64,000 nucleotides of DNA from Ianthella basta (GCA_964019415.1 OZ025871.1:7560213-7624212), one strand, 5' to 3'; positions 35,201-46,703 are shown, counted from the stretch's first letter. Notes: generated from the sequence alone by a model not told the origin. A program made the numbers and translations.

Positions 35201-38200
35201 AGGTGTCATTGTATATAATTATAATAATTATTATAATTGGGGCTCACCAGTGTGGACTACTGGTGGTGATTGCAAGGTTGCAGGATAAAACACTTGTATA
35301 CCCCTCACCCATGAAACACTCATGGTTCAATGAAAGCAGATGAAGGGACAAATGCAGACAAACAGAAAATGGAGATTCAGGACCCCGGCTTTGCTGAGAC
35401 ATGCACTGATACTATGTAACAGGCTGGTAGGCATATAAAGCAGCCAGTGATTCGGTATGTACTTCCTTTCAGTTTGTATGTATTGCTTATAAGCTCTGTA
35501 TATTATACAAATCAATGTGCTTCAGATTTCAAGACTTGGGCCAAAACCCATTCCTCATGTCAAACAGAACTATTCATGGTAACCTTGGTTTGCAAAATAG
35601 CTGCCTTGAACAACAGTTGCCCTCTGTACCTTGACCTCACCTGGTGCTGTAAGCTGGTGAATTATAATTCAGGCAATATTACATGGCTGTATAAAGCTTG
35701 TATTCATATATGCTTTGCATTGTCACAAGCAATGAAGTGCAACAAGAGCTAGAGAGCAAAAGTAGCTGAGTCAATGCTACGTCTTATGAACTCACTCCCT
35801 GCATATATCATTGATCAATTTCCCTCTATATTATCTACAGTGCTCTCAACACTGAATGAATTCTAAAGGAGTTGTTTCTCCAAGGTTAGTATACTAACCC
35901 TACTGCAGTCCGATTTTACACAGCAGTAATGGATCATGAGCTATATGTGTTGTGCTGGTATTCTGTACATACATACCGTACGTATATTATGTCTCCTCTA
36001 ATGTACGCTTCCTTCCACCCAGCTGCACAATCTACAGTGGTAGCCAGTGCACCTCTTTGTTTGGTCAGGCAAACATCATTGATCTCTCCAGCTTATCAGC
36101 TGATTCTAGTGTTGCTTTTAAGATGTCAATGTCAGTGACACCATTAACTTGTTCCCTGCCATGTTGAGCCTTGCCAGACCTGCATAAACCACCTTCTCAC
36201 AACCTTGTGTACTTCAGTATTCTTTCCTGCTTTGGCTTGGCATGGTGCAGCCCATCAAAAGATGCTCTGAAGAGTGTTCTTGCCAGTGCTTGCATGTGTG
36301 ACAATGCTGATTCATGCATCATTGGTGGGCACAACATTTCTGATTTCAGTGACTCCCAACCTAACTACTATGAAGGAAACTCCACCACTGGAGCTGTTGG
36401 TAACATTCTCATGTGGTGTCACTTGCCAGGAGGTGACTGTTGGTAAGAGATACGTACACTATATCAGCTGTGTAAAGTACTTGTGTATGGTGATTATGTA
36501 TGATACATTGCAACATGCACAACACCAATATATATCAAATATACATAATGTAACAGGAAACAGACACACATGCACATTTCCACAAGTTGATCAAGGAACA
36601 GAATGAGCACAGCTGCTACAAATGACTTGTATGAATTCAAACATGATCGAATAGTAATTATTATAATATTTAGACTACTCTCTATAGTTTGTAGCAAGCT
36701 AGCTCATGCCATCTTATATTAATTTTGTTACTCAAACCATGCACTATGTAATAATAATGGTAGTATATAGTTTCAATCCACTAGTGATGCATGGATTGTA
36801 TAGGGTAAAGAGCAGTTGAGTACAGGCAAACAGAGGTTGAACCTACCATTAAATTTTGAACTGAATAAACCACCACAGGTGGATACAGCTCAACCACTAC
36901 CATATTTACAGTGTAGATAGATATGTGCACATGTTGTACTGTACATTAATTCATGACATTGTGTAGAAATCAACAATTACAGTTTTTGCCATATTTCACA
37001 TGCAGGCATTACTGTGAGAGTTCTGCTGGCAACATGAAGAAATCCTTGATGGGTGTTAACATTGCACTGGTAATTTTTATCTCCATTTCTCTGCTGCCAT
37101 AGACAACCATCCTGTACATGAGTGGCTGAGAACAATACTAGAGCAGTATACATAAAAAAATACATAATTATGTGTATAGGATATCATGTAGTGTAGTGTG
37201 TATTCTGGTAGACCTATATAGCTCTCTAAAGCTGCATTCTGCACTGCGCATGTACACCAAATGTTTCTAATTATAAGCTTGTTGGTGATTCAATTTTCAG
37301 AACTGGTAGACCTAGCTTGGGGTAACACAGGTGCAGGTTAGAGTGCATGAATGGTCCCTTGGACACGCCCACTAAACACTATACATTTGTGTGTGTAGTT
37401 TGGTTTAATTATAATATTATAGTCACTTGGACTGCAGGTTCACTGTGCGCATCACACAGCTTACCTGTACTTCTTGCACTGGACATTATGTAGGGACAAC
37501 AGAGAGATAATGTACTGTATGCTAAACAAGCACAACACCTGAGCCCTGTAGAGGTTCATTACTGTGTTTACAGCGCCAGGGAAGTTTAGTGAGCTTCAAG
37601 CTTACGCACAGTGTTCTCTTCAAACGGGTACAAGACGTTTCAATCCGTAGATCTTCATCATTTCAGCTGTAATACAAAATTTAGGGAGTGTGACGTTAAA
37701 GAACAACACCAACCAACTAGCATTGTCCATGCACACATAAGTTACACAAGCACAGCCTATATATGTATGCTCCACTTCATTCTCATATATAATTGCTAAC
37801 ATTGTTCCTTCTATATTATAGTTCTGCCAGTGCTAGCTCCTCAGAGAGACAAGCTCTATGGGACCACACCACATTACACACCCTCCAAAGCATCAGCTAG
37901 TTCCTCCACAACTGACTTGACCCACCCAGCTCCAGTACGTATGGAACCACCTTCAGTGTGGCACTTTCTGCAACAGCAGTTGAAAGTGTGTTGCCATGTC
38001 AGCTTGAAGTACTACTATGTCAGCATTCCCTCTTACCAGTCTGCATAGTATGTTTACACCAAACAGTTGGTGTCAACCCATTGCATGCAAGATGTGTTTA
38101 ACTATGGATGACCCAGAGGGTCCCAAACTCAGCCGGTCCCACTTTGACACAAACCTGCATGGAGGTAGATGTGGATGGGAGTGGGGACTTGTGTGCTGTG

Positions 38201-41200
38201 ATCTTTTAATTAGGAAAGACCTCTTTGCACTCTGCCAAAAACAATTTCCTGTTTAGCAGCAGATTCAACACAGCTAGCTACAAAATTTCTAAGTATTCAG
38301 CGAGTGGAACACATGTCTTTACCGATCGATGTATTCAATTTTTGCTAATCTGGCACTCTACACAATACCACCAAACTCAATCAGGATTACTTGAACAATT
38401 TCTGTCATTATACCTGTCAATCATGAATTGACCAGCAATTCTGAGGATGTAATACATAGTGTACAGGAGTTGTGTTGATTTGTGTGGACCAATCATTTAC
38501 TTGGTGTGCCTTCTGGCTAACAGGCATTGGCAAATGTAGAGTGCTTCTTAGAATTCACCAGCAATGAAGGGGAGAAGCAACTGCTAACTGGGGATGATAG
38601 TGTGGTGTTCTATGAGTGAGTCTTAGTGGTTAAAAGTACAAGTTAGTAGACATGTCCTTGCAATGTATCTGATGTGTAAAACTGCTCCACACTTCTTCCT
38701 TAACTGTTGATCAATCAGTCTCTGTTGATTATGCAATGTTAAATATTGTCTGCCACACGGCATTGACATGTGATTAAGACAGCTTAAATTTAGTGAGGCC
38801 TCCGCACTAGAGTGTGCCAACTTGCTCTGCCTGATGTTAGCTAGCTAGCAAGCTAGTTAGCTAGGCCATCACCTGTGGGCAGCCCCTTGATGCTGCATGA
38901 GCTTGCTACCTCAACTGAAAGCTGTTTCAAATGTCCATGTAGCTATATACAGTACTCTAAAAAGGTGACAAATTCATTCATACTTTCAGCTTAGTCTCGC
39001 TCGCCAGACCCCCATGCGGATCGCGGAAGTGGGGTCTGGCGCGCGAGTCCAGCAAAATCATGAAAGCCATAGTCTGGCTCGCTAGACCGTCCCATCTAAA
39101 CGCCGGGCACTTAGTGCGCATAGGGACGGTCTAGCACGCCAGACTATGAAAACCATGGAGCAGTAATTGTGACGTCATATCCGCCATTGTACGGAATTCC
39201 CCTTCTCTGGGTCGCAGGTAACTGTGAACGCGATCGGTGTCTTTGGATCCTTCCCCAGGATCTCTGTTGTCACTGAGGACGCCAGGAAGGTGCGATAACT
39301 TGTACTATTGGTCCTTCATGGAATTTACAACTTTCGCTGATAGGCTACTGGTAAGGTGAGTTTTTACCAACTCAACGCCTGAGAATCGTAGTTTCATCCA
39401 TCAAACGTCGCCCTTTACTGAAGAGTGGCGAATCTAATATCGCTTGCTTTCTCTGTTAATCATTGTTTTGTCATGTCTCTTCTCTCTGTATACGCTATGT
39501 TACCTGTTGTTTCGTGCCACCTTCTTTACACGTGTATTTAGCTACGCTATGTGTTAGATAGCAGTTAGCTACAGCCTAGGTAGATGTACTGGTTTACATG
39601 CATTAGTATGAGCGATAATGTCTCTATCATGCTCCCTCATTCTGTCCTGCTGTAGACCATGAGACCTGATCGGTGTAGAGTGTATACTGCACCTGTCCGC
39701 CGCCTCCCTCATACACCCTACATCCTGGTCTACTTCAATGATGCCACACTGAGACGTATTGGAGAACAGATGAAGCTCCTTCTGCTAACACAGATTATTG
39801 TTGTCTTCATTCTGTATCTACTCCTTTTACTAACACTGACAGTTGTTCTCAGTCTGTATTTTCTATATCTGTTGGCTGTGGAAGAGCTCAGCACATCTAC
39901 AACACCATTGATATCAAATGGTGGAGTGTTAGTGTCAGGTACGTGCAATTAGTGTTGTATGTACAAGAGTTAGTGGAGGGAGGAATGGGGTAGACCTGAG
40001 GATTGTATAATTATGTGACCATACTGCTGTTGAGATACCTCACTGACTTCATACACTTTGTAATCTAGTTGCTGCTATTGGTACTAGACATAATAAAAAT
40101 TTTCTACAAAAATTGTAAGAATGTAGGGATGGCATAAAAGTACAGAAACAAGTACAGGCTGTTACACAGTAGAGCATTAACCATAGTCCCTACATGCAAG
40201 AGTGTCGCACCGTATAGTCTTACACCCTTGAATGTAGGGATGATGGTTAATGCTCCACTGTGCAACAGCCTTTACTTGTTTCTGTCTTTTTATGTCATCC
40301 CTACATTTTTACAATTTTTTGTATAAAATTTTTATTATGTCTAGTTTCTGCACTTTTTATGGAGCATGAGCTAAGATGCATGATATAGCTAGCTATTGAA
40401 ACTTCTTGTGTAGCTCCTGATAGAATTAGCTGCAATTTGCATTTGAGAATTTGTATTGGCATTGTAAATAATTCATCACTAAAGCTAAATTCCATGCTAA
40501 GTCGTAGAGCAAGGCAAAGAGTTCCACTGTGGTGCAAAACAACGGAAGAAGGAGCCTCCAGAAGCTGTACACAGCTGCTCGCAATGGCACCAGTCACGCC
40601 AGTTTCATCCGGTTGAATTATGTATTTTGAAAATGGCATCCGCTCGCTTGGCTATGCGATACGGCGGGAGCTGTGGCATGCGTCGTCTTTCGCACTAAAT
40701 TGCGCCACCTTCTCACCTACAAAGGAATGCAGCCAGCCAAAAATGGTGCAATATGGTGCAAGAAGTATTCTCCATGTCCCTTTGGTTCATTCGCTCATGG
40801 GAAGCTTTGTTTGCCGGTTTTTGGTCCTATTCAGGAGTAGCGTGACTTTTCGGTTGTATTACAGTATACAAATAACCACTGTCATCTCTACATAGAGAGC
40901 ACTACCGTTCTGTCTGATATTATATGGTATGACCTCATCTAGGGTAATGAACGTTGATTGCATCACTTCCTTTGTGGGTGGATGAAATGCGAGCAGTTAA
41001 TGTTATTCACTCTTTCTGAACTACCACTCTCAGTTGTGCAGACATTTTATGGAGCTTGTATTGGAACTGGTGACTTTGAACCACTGCCAAACATGATATG
41101 GATATGTGATAAGGTGAGGAAGAGTGGCCAATTTGCTGTTGTGTGGACATGTCAATATGTTGTATGCTGCAGTTAATGTATGACTCCATTATTGTAATGT

Positions 41201-43453
41201 GTGGTCAAGAGTAAACTGACTTAGCATAGGCAATCACAGAATGCAGGACATTTTTTCTAATAATCTTAGTCAGCTGTATACGTACAAGCTGATTTGCTAA
41301 TAATTATAGCGTCAAGAAAGCCATTAGTTTCCACTAACGTGGCGGGTGAATTGCTCACTGCAGCCACTGAATAACTCGCATAGTGCAAGGTCTGCTCTTA
41401 TGTTAGTGGAACCTTATCATCATTCTGTGCTGGCCTTGATGGTGTAGTCTTTGGCTGCTGTATGTTGGCTAAGTGGTTATAGGGTGATACGGGCGAATTG
41501 TCAGTGCCAGGTTAGGTTGGCTAGCTGGCTGAACCTCTACTGTAGAGTGTAAGTCAGTGTTTGATACCGGCCAAGTGATGGCTTTTCTTTCTCTCAACTA
41601 TCCTTTCAACCATGACGCATGTATTGGATTGGTCATTAGTAATTATAATCATTCAATCTTCATCAAAACCTTCATCTCTGTTGCTTACATGTACATGTAT
41701 ATACCCTGGAGTGTCTCCCTCATTCAGGACCCAAGACTATATTCATGATTACGCGTGATACAATTAAATAGTTCTACCATGTGTACAATTTTGCTAGTAT
41801 TGTGTACGTACAGTGGTCACAAAATTCTGCATCCACCAACTAGCCTAAGACGCTGGTCACCATATAATGGAAGTGATGGTGACGGTAGCAGGGATATTCG
41901 TAATGATGTTACAGAATGTGAGCATTTGGTCACATGACTGAAAAATGTGAAAATGGCTAGTGTCGTGCTTCCTGTAGTTAGCTTGCAGTATTTCCAGTCA
42001 CTTCAAGGATCCTTTGTGTCCTCCAGTGAGTTGTTTCATGTCAAGAGCATCTGCATAGGAGTGCAGGATTGCAATCCAAGGTGTTTTCTGTGGCTACAAA
42101 CTAGTTAGAAATTGGCTCAAACACCTGACAGTTTCCTTCATCATCACCCCTGTACTCTGTGCTGTGTTGTCCCCCCCATGGCACCATTGTTTGCACACAT
42201 GCATTTCACTCTCTTCTAGTTTCTACCTGTTATCAACAAACTGTAATCGTAGAAATTTTTGTGGGGCAAAAGTTTTGTGTGTCAAATTTTTGTGGGGCAT
42301 ACATTTTGTGGCCTGGGCTACCCATGAAATTTAAACCCCGCAAAATGTAACTGTGTACATTGTTAAACACAGCAGAATACAGAGTACTACACTTTGCCAA
42401 GTGAAGATCTATATCTTTCCTCATTCTCCAACGTAGGCATTCCTGACCGAACATGCTGTAGTCTCGTTGAACCAATGATTCAGTTCCCTGGAAAAGAAGA
42501 AGCTCGTTGCTACAACCATGCCGTGACGCAAGCAGAGCTCTTGTCTATTTTTGGTCTAAACCTAGGGCTAGCGGCGGCGCTGTAGTGCTGATAAGGGCGG
42601 CGCTACCCCATTGCACTCCGTGCAGCGCGCGCCTTCATGTTCGCTTTTGTGATGGCTGCGAAGGAAGTATAGCAAATGCTAGTGAGCTGCATGAATCTGG
42701 AAGTCCTTATTAATAACTTCTTTCCGCTGTAGGCACCTCAGAAGAGCCATTCTTCACAGCTCCTACAAACACAAGTGCCTCGCGAGTTCAGTATGTATCG
42801 CCTTAATATATATACACTTTATATTAGTTAATACTGTATTCTTTGTACATAAATTTTTGTGGGCATAATTTTCGTGAATGGAGGCAACCACGAAAATTTC
42901 CACACAACGAAATTTTCAACGATTACGGTAACTGTGGCTGTCATTGTCACCATGATGGTAGATAACATGTAGCGTGACTTACAAAATGTGACTGTACTGT
43001 CGTCACCATTTTTACTGTAGTATTACTGCTGCCTAAGGTAGCCTACCTCCCCTAACCTCCTAATATTACCAACACAGTACAGGGTACCTTCTTAGATTGA
43101 ATGGCAATGTTAGTGGTAGTAACATGCTGAAGTAGACCATTATAATTGTACTTTGTTAGGGTTTTGTGGAACAGTCATGAACAGACTATTACTAACTGTA
43201 ATGTACTGTTTCTTGTAGGTGTACATGATTTCTGAAAAAGTGGACAGCCTATCACTTCACTTGCTAGGCAGGAAATGTTGCAAGACATTTAAATTGGTTC
43301 TGAAACAGATGGCTGCACCAGTCGCCAAGTCCCTTCAGCAAGCTGTGGCAGCTGGTCTGTTCATCTGCCAAGTCATTTCATCACTTCTATCGATGGCTGC
43401 TCACTCTTGTTCAGCTGAGAGCAAGAGAAGTCACAGTGCAGCTGCATCAGCAG
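32270..43453 (+). CDS. Gene 2: secreted or membrane protein with a Cys-rich exon (3' end unresolved)
   Basis: Phase-compatible exons are 32270-32315 (ATG; MKLFTLIEIFATTVV, a signal-peptide-like start), 34206-34654 (Cys-rich), 37822-37934 (Ser/Thr/Pro linker), 38524-38615, 39259-39289, 39656-39938 (long hydrophobic segment), 41034-41113 and 43219-43453. All junctions agree except inside 34206-34654, which has a 2-nt frame break. The start ATG has a purine at -3. Predicted topology is signal peptide, ectodomain, then one or two membrane passes, then a tail. I do not recognise the family. The Cys spacing loosely recalls an extracellular CRD, but not enough to name it. Confidence 0.5.
33290..33320. 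repeat. Half copy of the AAGTATTTCGAGTT hairpin repeat
   Basis: caagtatttcgagttaaaaactcctgggg matches one arm and the loop edge of the element at 50265. It lies directly next to the hAT remnant. Confidence 0.6.
33305..34030 (-). mobile_element. hAT-type (ZMYM1-like) transposase remnant
   Basis: On the minus strand, blocks from 34030 to 33305 include GQCYDGASNMAGAKSGVAKA, SHCYGHSLNLAASDAIKGC, ICKLIKFSPKRERLFQDIKR, VRVLCSTQWTVRAESLLSIL, RARIIGVKTQMQKFDYVFGV and LGERILKHADNLSKRLQ. These fit the central and C-terminal catalytic region of hAT transposases and host ZMYM1-like proteins (YDGA, CxxHxLNLA, RW/QWTVR). Stops and frameshifts make it inactive. It lies in a gene 2 intron in antisense. Confidence 0.8.
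34206..34654 (+). CDS. Gene 2 Cys-rich ectodomain exon, copy 1, with a 2-nt frameshift
   Basis: After acceptor ctctacag (phase 1), the exon reads CAIYDGIQYTSVFGQANITD, then breaks at about 34307-34309. There 'ca' is inserted relative to the second copy at 36.0 kb. In the shifted frame it continues with DCDISNNIYSFSTAVGQN, WCIAVFHPCSGSAWCGSS, NACNCSSADSCIINGF, YYEGNTTTTGDVCDSGVTC and EVTIG, then gtaaag in phase 1. About ten Cys and several N-glycosylation sites (NIT, NCS, NTT) point to an extracellular domain. The break means either a pseudogene allele or a sequencing error. Confidence 0.6.
34655..36004. other. Intron between the two Cys-rich copies
   Basis: Mostly featureless. A Cys-containing open stretch at 35526-35740 (FKTWAKTHSSCQTELF...) has a phase-1 acceptor-like tcag but no convincing donor, so I do not call an exon. 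Confidence 0.4.
36005..36442 (+). pseudogene. Decayed second copy of the Cys-rich exon
   Basis: It is similar to 34206-34654 throughout: SLFGQANIIDLSSLSADSS, then LSCFGLAWCSPSKDALKS, ACMCDNADSCIIGGHN, YYEGNSTTG, GVTCQEVTV and gtaaga. The acceptor AG present in copy 1 is changed here (ttatgtctcc in place of ctacaggtctcc). At least three frameshifts interrupt it, near 36120, 36175 and 36400. Where copy 1 has the 2-nt insertion, this copy keeps the frame. It is a tandem duplicate turned pseudo-exon. Confidence 0.7.
37822..37934 (+). CDS. Gene 2 Ser/Thr/Pro linker exon
   Basis: tattatag acceptor, gtacgt donor, phase 1 to 0. It encodes VLPVLAPQRDKLYGTTPHYT and a Ser/Thr-rich run, a likely O-glycosylated stalk. 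Confidence 0.5.
38524..39289 (+). CDS. Gene 2 exons 38524-38615 and 39259-39289
   Basis: The first (aacag acceptor, phase 0 to 2, donor gtgagt) encodes VECFLEFTSNEGEKQLLTGD. The second (ttccccag acceptor, phase 2 to 0, donor gtgcga) encodes ISVVTEDARK. The junction keeps one continuous beta-rich frame. Two nested hairpins occupy the intron between them (38993-39148). Confidence 0.45.
38993..39148. repeat. Two adjacent CpG-rich hairpins
   Basis: Hairpin 1: ctcgctcgccagaccccc against ggggtctggcgcgcgag. Hairpin 2: catagtctggctcgctagac against gtctagcacgccagactatg. They share the 'gctcg-nn-aga-cc' theme and are probably one nested palindromic element. Confidence 0.75.
39656..39938 (+). CDS. Gene 2 membrane-segment exon
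   Basis: ctgtag acceptor, gtacgt donor, phase 0 to 1. Residues early in the exon (APVRRLPHTPYILVYFNDAT) are soluble. A stretch of about 35 hydrophobic residues follows, containing IIVVFILYLLLLLTLTVVLS, and is long enough for one long or two short transmembrane helices. The end is Ser/Thr-rich. Confidence 0.55.
40082..40346. mobile_element. Foldback MITE, ~265 bp
   Basis: Nearly the whole element is an inverted repeat. The left arm, tactagacataataaaaatt and continuing through aatgtagggatggcat and agagcattaaccat, is mirrored on the right and ends attttattatgtctagt. No coding capacity. Confidence 0.85.
41034..43453 (+). CDS. Gene 2 exons 41034-41113 and 43219-43453
   Basis: The first (phase 1 to 0, donor gtgagg) encodes VQTFYGACIGTGDFEPLPNM. 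The second (cttgtag acceptor, phase 0 to 1, donor gtacag) encodes a helical segment with VYMISEKVDSLSLHLLGRKC and LKQMAAPVAKSLQQAVAAGL, ending Ser/Ala-rich. I do not recognise a domain. No phase-1 exon that would extend the gene is clear before 47.7 kb. Confidence 0.45.
41440..41620 (+). mobile_element. tRNA-derived SINE-like copy 2
   Basis: A box TGGCTAAGTGG (41466-41476) and a B-box-like GTTTGATACC (near 41559) are followed by a cttttctttctctc tail like that at 31.4 kb. The distance between the boxes is enlarged by about 45 bp of insertion. Confidence 0.45.
42240..42930. repeat. Two related AAATTTTTGTGGG repeats
   Basis: gtaatcgtagaaatttttgt (about 42244-42355) and the inverted counterpart ending cgaaattttcaacgattacgg (42848-42927) share motifs in opposite order. 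The second contains its own small hairpin, attttcgtg...cacgaaaat. Confidence 0.5.
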
Positions 43454-44039
43454 GTACAGTGAATGGTATGCCAGCAACTGATCTTCCTATACATTACATA
43501 TGTGAAACATTTTGCACTTGTGGTTCTTGTTACTGTCAATTGTAGGGTCAAGCTGCCGACATTGGAAGAACTGCATTTCCAAATACATCTTTGCTCTTAC
43601 TCCTTTGAGTATAGTCATTGCATGCATTTCAGTTAGGAAGAGGTCAGTTCTCATGGCAATTATATGTCATGTTAACCGTCATCATTGTAAGTTGTTTCAT
43701 GCATTATGTGATGCACAAGGACTGTCACAGGTATGGATCGGCCAGAGCATTGTTTCATTGCCCTAATGGGTAACTCCTACTGCCTGTACTGGGTTAGAAG
43801 ACCACAAATGTGTTGAATAGCATTTCAACTGTTGACACAAACGATTGGTTGCATTACCCCTTCCTCGTTCTCACAATGTAGAGTAAACACATCTGTAAGC
43901 TTGTACAATATATATTGCAATAAAGACAATGTCATACATGTCCAGTGTAGGCAGAGCAATTCACGGTTTGTCAGAGAAGTCCATAGTAACTCTGACAATC
44001 CATGGCAAAGCCAGGACTGTCACCACTTCTCACTATTGT

Positions 44040-44640
44040 AGTATCCCTGATAGTCAGAGATACCCTGATAATCCTTGGACTACGTATTACGGATCATCAC
44101 CTTTGTGCACCCCATTACCCCCTAGTCTGAGTATCCTTGGCCGTCAGTGATACTGTGTAATCTTCACCCCCTTGTCAGAGAATCCCTGACAGTCAGAGAT
44201 ACTCTGACAGTCCCCGGACAACCATGGATGGTCAGCCAGGTGTACTCTTTACCCCCCTTGTCAGAGTATCCCTGACAGTCAGAGATACTCTGACAATCCC
44301 TGGACAACCACGGATGGTCAGCCATGTGTACTCTTTACCCCCTTGTCAGAGTATCTCTGACAGTCAGAGATACTCTGACAGTCCCTGGACAACCACGGAT
44401 GGTCAGCCAGGTATACTCTTTACCCCCTTGTCAGAGTATCCCTGATCGTCTGAGATCAATACTCTGACAGTCCCTGGACAACCACGGATGGTCAGCCATG
44501 TGTAATCTTTACCTCCCCCCCCCCCCCTTGTCAGAGTATCCCTGATGGTCAGAGATACTCTGACAGACCCCAGAAACCATGAATGGTCAGATACGCTTAT
44601 TCCTGACAGTCAGAGTGAGTCTGGCAATCCCTTCACTATA
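44040..44640 (+). repeat. Left-arm ~85 bp minisatellite
   Basis: About six to seven units with ttgtcagagtatccctgaca, gtcagagatactctgacagt, ggacaaccacggatggtcag and tactctttacccc. Each unit holds an internal hairpin, gtcagagtatc/gatactctgac. Confidence 0.9.
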
Positions 44641-44989
44641 TGCCGCAGATTGTCAGCCTTGTATTCAAAACTCAGCTGGATGTCATCAATTACCAACACC
44701 AGTCTAAAGTACTCTGTGATTAAGTAAGGGTCTAATCATAGGTTAGTATGCTAGGCAGACTCATTAGGGATGTGATACAATCTGGTGCAGAATGTGCCTA
44801 TTGTGAAGATCGCAATTATAAAGTATTCAGAAAAAGAAATGGTCCTCGTTCATGTGCCATGTCATTCGAGAGTAACATAGCAGCCATGAAAATGTCTGCT
44901 CGCATATTTTTATGTCCACCTACAAGGATACAAGAAAAGAAAGACAATATAGCTTGACATGTGGTGGTGGTCATGAGCTTTGCGCACAT

Positions 44990-45201
44990 TATCTAGAGTG
45001 GAACATTTATATGGATCACACTTCTCCTTGCACCAGCCATCTGTGTGCCTTTGAAATGCATTTTATCAACAACGATCTAGAAATTTGCATCTGCCGAGAT
45101 GTACTGCTTTGTGATTGCCATTTAGGATGCTCAGCAAATCTTTTGAGGTGGCAACCATCATCATAGCATACGCACTCGTTAGAAGTTATATAGATATGCA
45201 A
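44990..45201 (-). pseudogene. Transposase remnant inside the foldback element, KDZ-like
   Basis: On the minus strand: ECVCYDDGCHLKRFAEHP, then a diverged stretch, then KMHFKG and, after a frame change, TDGWCKEKCDPYKCSTL. The order YDxxCHL...KMHFKGH...WC...CDP is like the Kyakuja-Dileera-Zisupton (KDZ) transposase core. The family call is from memory of that motif order and is tentative. Confidence 0.4.
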
Positions 45202-45679
45202 TCAATTGCTACTGTTTGGTTCAACTACTACATATTATAAATAAGATAGTATTACGTAGTGCAGTGAGGGCAGCGTCATTTCCACTCAAGAAAGCATCCG
45301 TATACCTGACGTTTTGACTCTGCAATGCTCACTTAGCAGAGTCGCCACACTACAAGGCCACACCATCAGAAACAGTTATGCCACCGCGGAAGTCACCCAG
45401 GCTCAACCTCACAGAAGAAATATCTCTTGCTGCGCCTGTTGGTGATGAGTGATGCCTAAGAACGTCATCGATTAAGCTTTCCTTTGTTGATTAGTCCACT
45501 GCTATTCTTGCTGCTTTATCATCCTAATAGCCTATTCTTAAATTAGTCTCCTTCCAAAGCTCAGTTTTGTGTCTAGCAACGATGACCATCACTAAACGAA
45601 TGCACGACAGCAGCCATTTTGATGTCAAATTCTTCATTTCAAGAAATTTTGGATATTAAGTACATAGCGTATGATCTGT

Positions 45680-46395
45680 TGTTATCCAGGGACTGTCAGA
45701 GTATCTCTGACGGTCAGGGATACTCTGACAAGGTGGTAAAGAGCATACATGGCTGACCATCCGCGGTTGCCCGGGGACTGTCAGAGTATCTCTGACTGTC
45801 AGGGATACTCTGACAAGGGGGTAAAGAGTACACAGGGCTGACCATCCGCGGTTGCCCGGGGACTGTCAGAGTATCTCTGACTGTCAGGGATACTCTGACA
45901 AGGGAGTAAAGAGTACACATGGCTGACCATCCGTGGTTGTCTGGGGACTGTCAGAGTATCTCTGACTGTCAGAGATACTCTGACAAGGTGGTAAAGAGCA
46001 TACATGGCTGACCATCCGTGGTTGTCCAGGGACTATCAGAGTATCTCTGTCTGTCAGGGATACTCTGACAAGGGGGGGTAAAGAGGACACATGGCTGACC
46101 ATCCGTGGTTGTCCGGGGACTGTCGGAGTATCTCTGACTGTCAGGGATACTCTGACAAGGGGGTAAAGAGCATACATGGCTGACCATCCGTGGTTGTCCG
46201 GGGACTGTCAGAGTATCTCTGACTGTCAGGGATACTCTGACAAGGGGGTAAAGAGTATACATGGCTGACCATTCGCGGTTGTCCGGGGACTGTCAGAGTA
46301 TCTCTGACTGTCAGGGATACTCTGACAAGGGGGTAAAGAGTGTACATGGCTGACCATCCATGGCAGTCTAGGGATTGTCAGAGTAACCCTGACAG
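45680..46395 (-). repeat. Right-arm ~85 bp minisatellite (inverted)
   Basis: About eight units, the reverse complement of the left array: gactgtcagagtatctctga, gggatactctgacaaggggg and gctgaccatccgtggttgtc. Unit-to-unit identity is high, more than between the arms. Confidence 0.9.
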
Positions 46396-46703
46396 TTGTG
46401 GCATACTAGGGACAGGACGCGCCTACACTGGACATCCCTCGACAATGTGAAGCTTATGAGTAGGGGCTCTGGTGGTGAATGTAATTGTTCCTATCAGTAT
46501 TAATGATATTAATGCCTGATTCACATTTGGCTAGTGTGAAATGCATACTCATGATGTCTTGTGCTGTTATTTTGCAGTGTAATTTCTGCTTGTAACACAC
46601 TTGTATACTTTGTACTTTTTGTATAGTGACAGCTTGTTCTCTTTCTTGAGAGGTCAGTTCATTGCATTTGGCCACTGCAATGGACAGGCCAAGGTTGCAA
46701 AAG

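Larger units (their letters stand above)
43928..46446. mobile_element. Foldback-type element with minisatellite-filled inverted arms
   Basis: The outer ends match as inverted repeats: acaatgtc...atgtccagtgtaggc on the left, and gcctacactggacat...gacaatgt on the right. Each arm (44040-44640 and 45680-46395) is an array of about 85 bp units in opposite orientation. The roughly 1 kb centre holds a decayed transposase-like piece. This layout resembles Drosophila FB (foldback) elements, but kinship is not implied. Confidence 0.75.

Noticed and set aside
43928..46446. Open frames reading repeated SEYP/DSQRYSD peptides
   Set aside because: They are translations of the minisatellite units. The same sequence is open on both arrays, with no splice or start context.
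43928..46446. CRISPR-like array
   Set aside because: Repeats are contiguous with no unique spacers, contain inverted halves, and the setting is eukaryotic.
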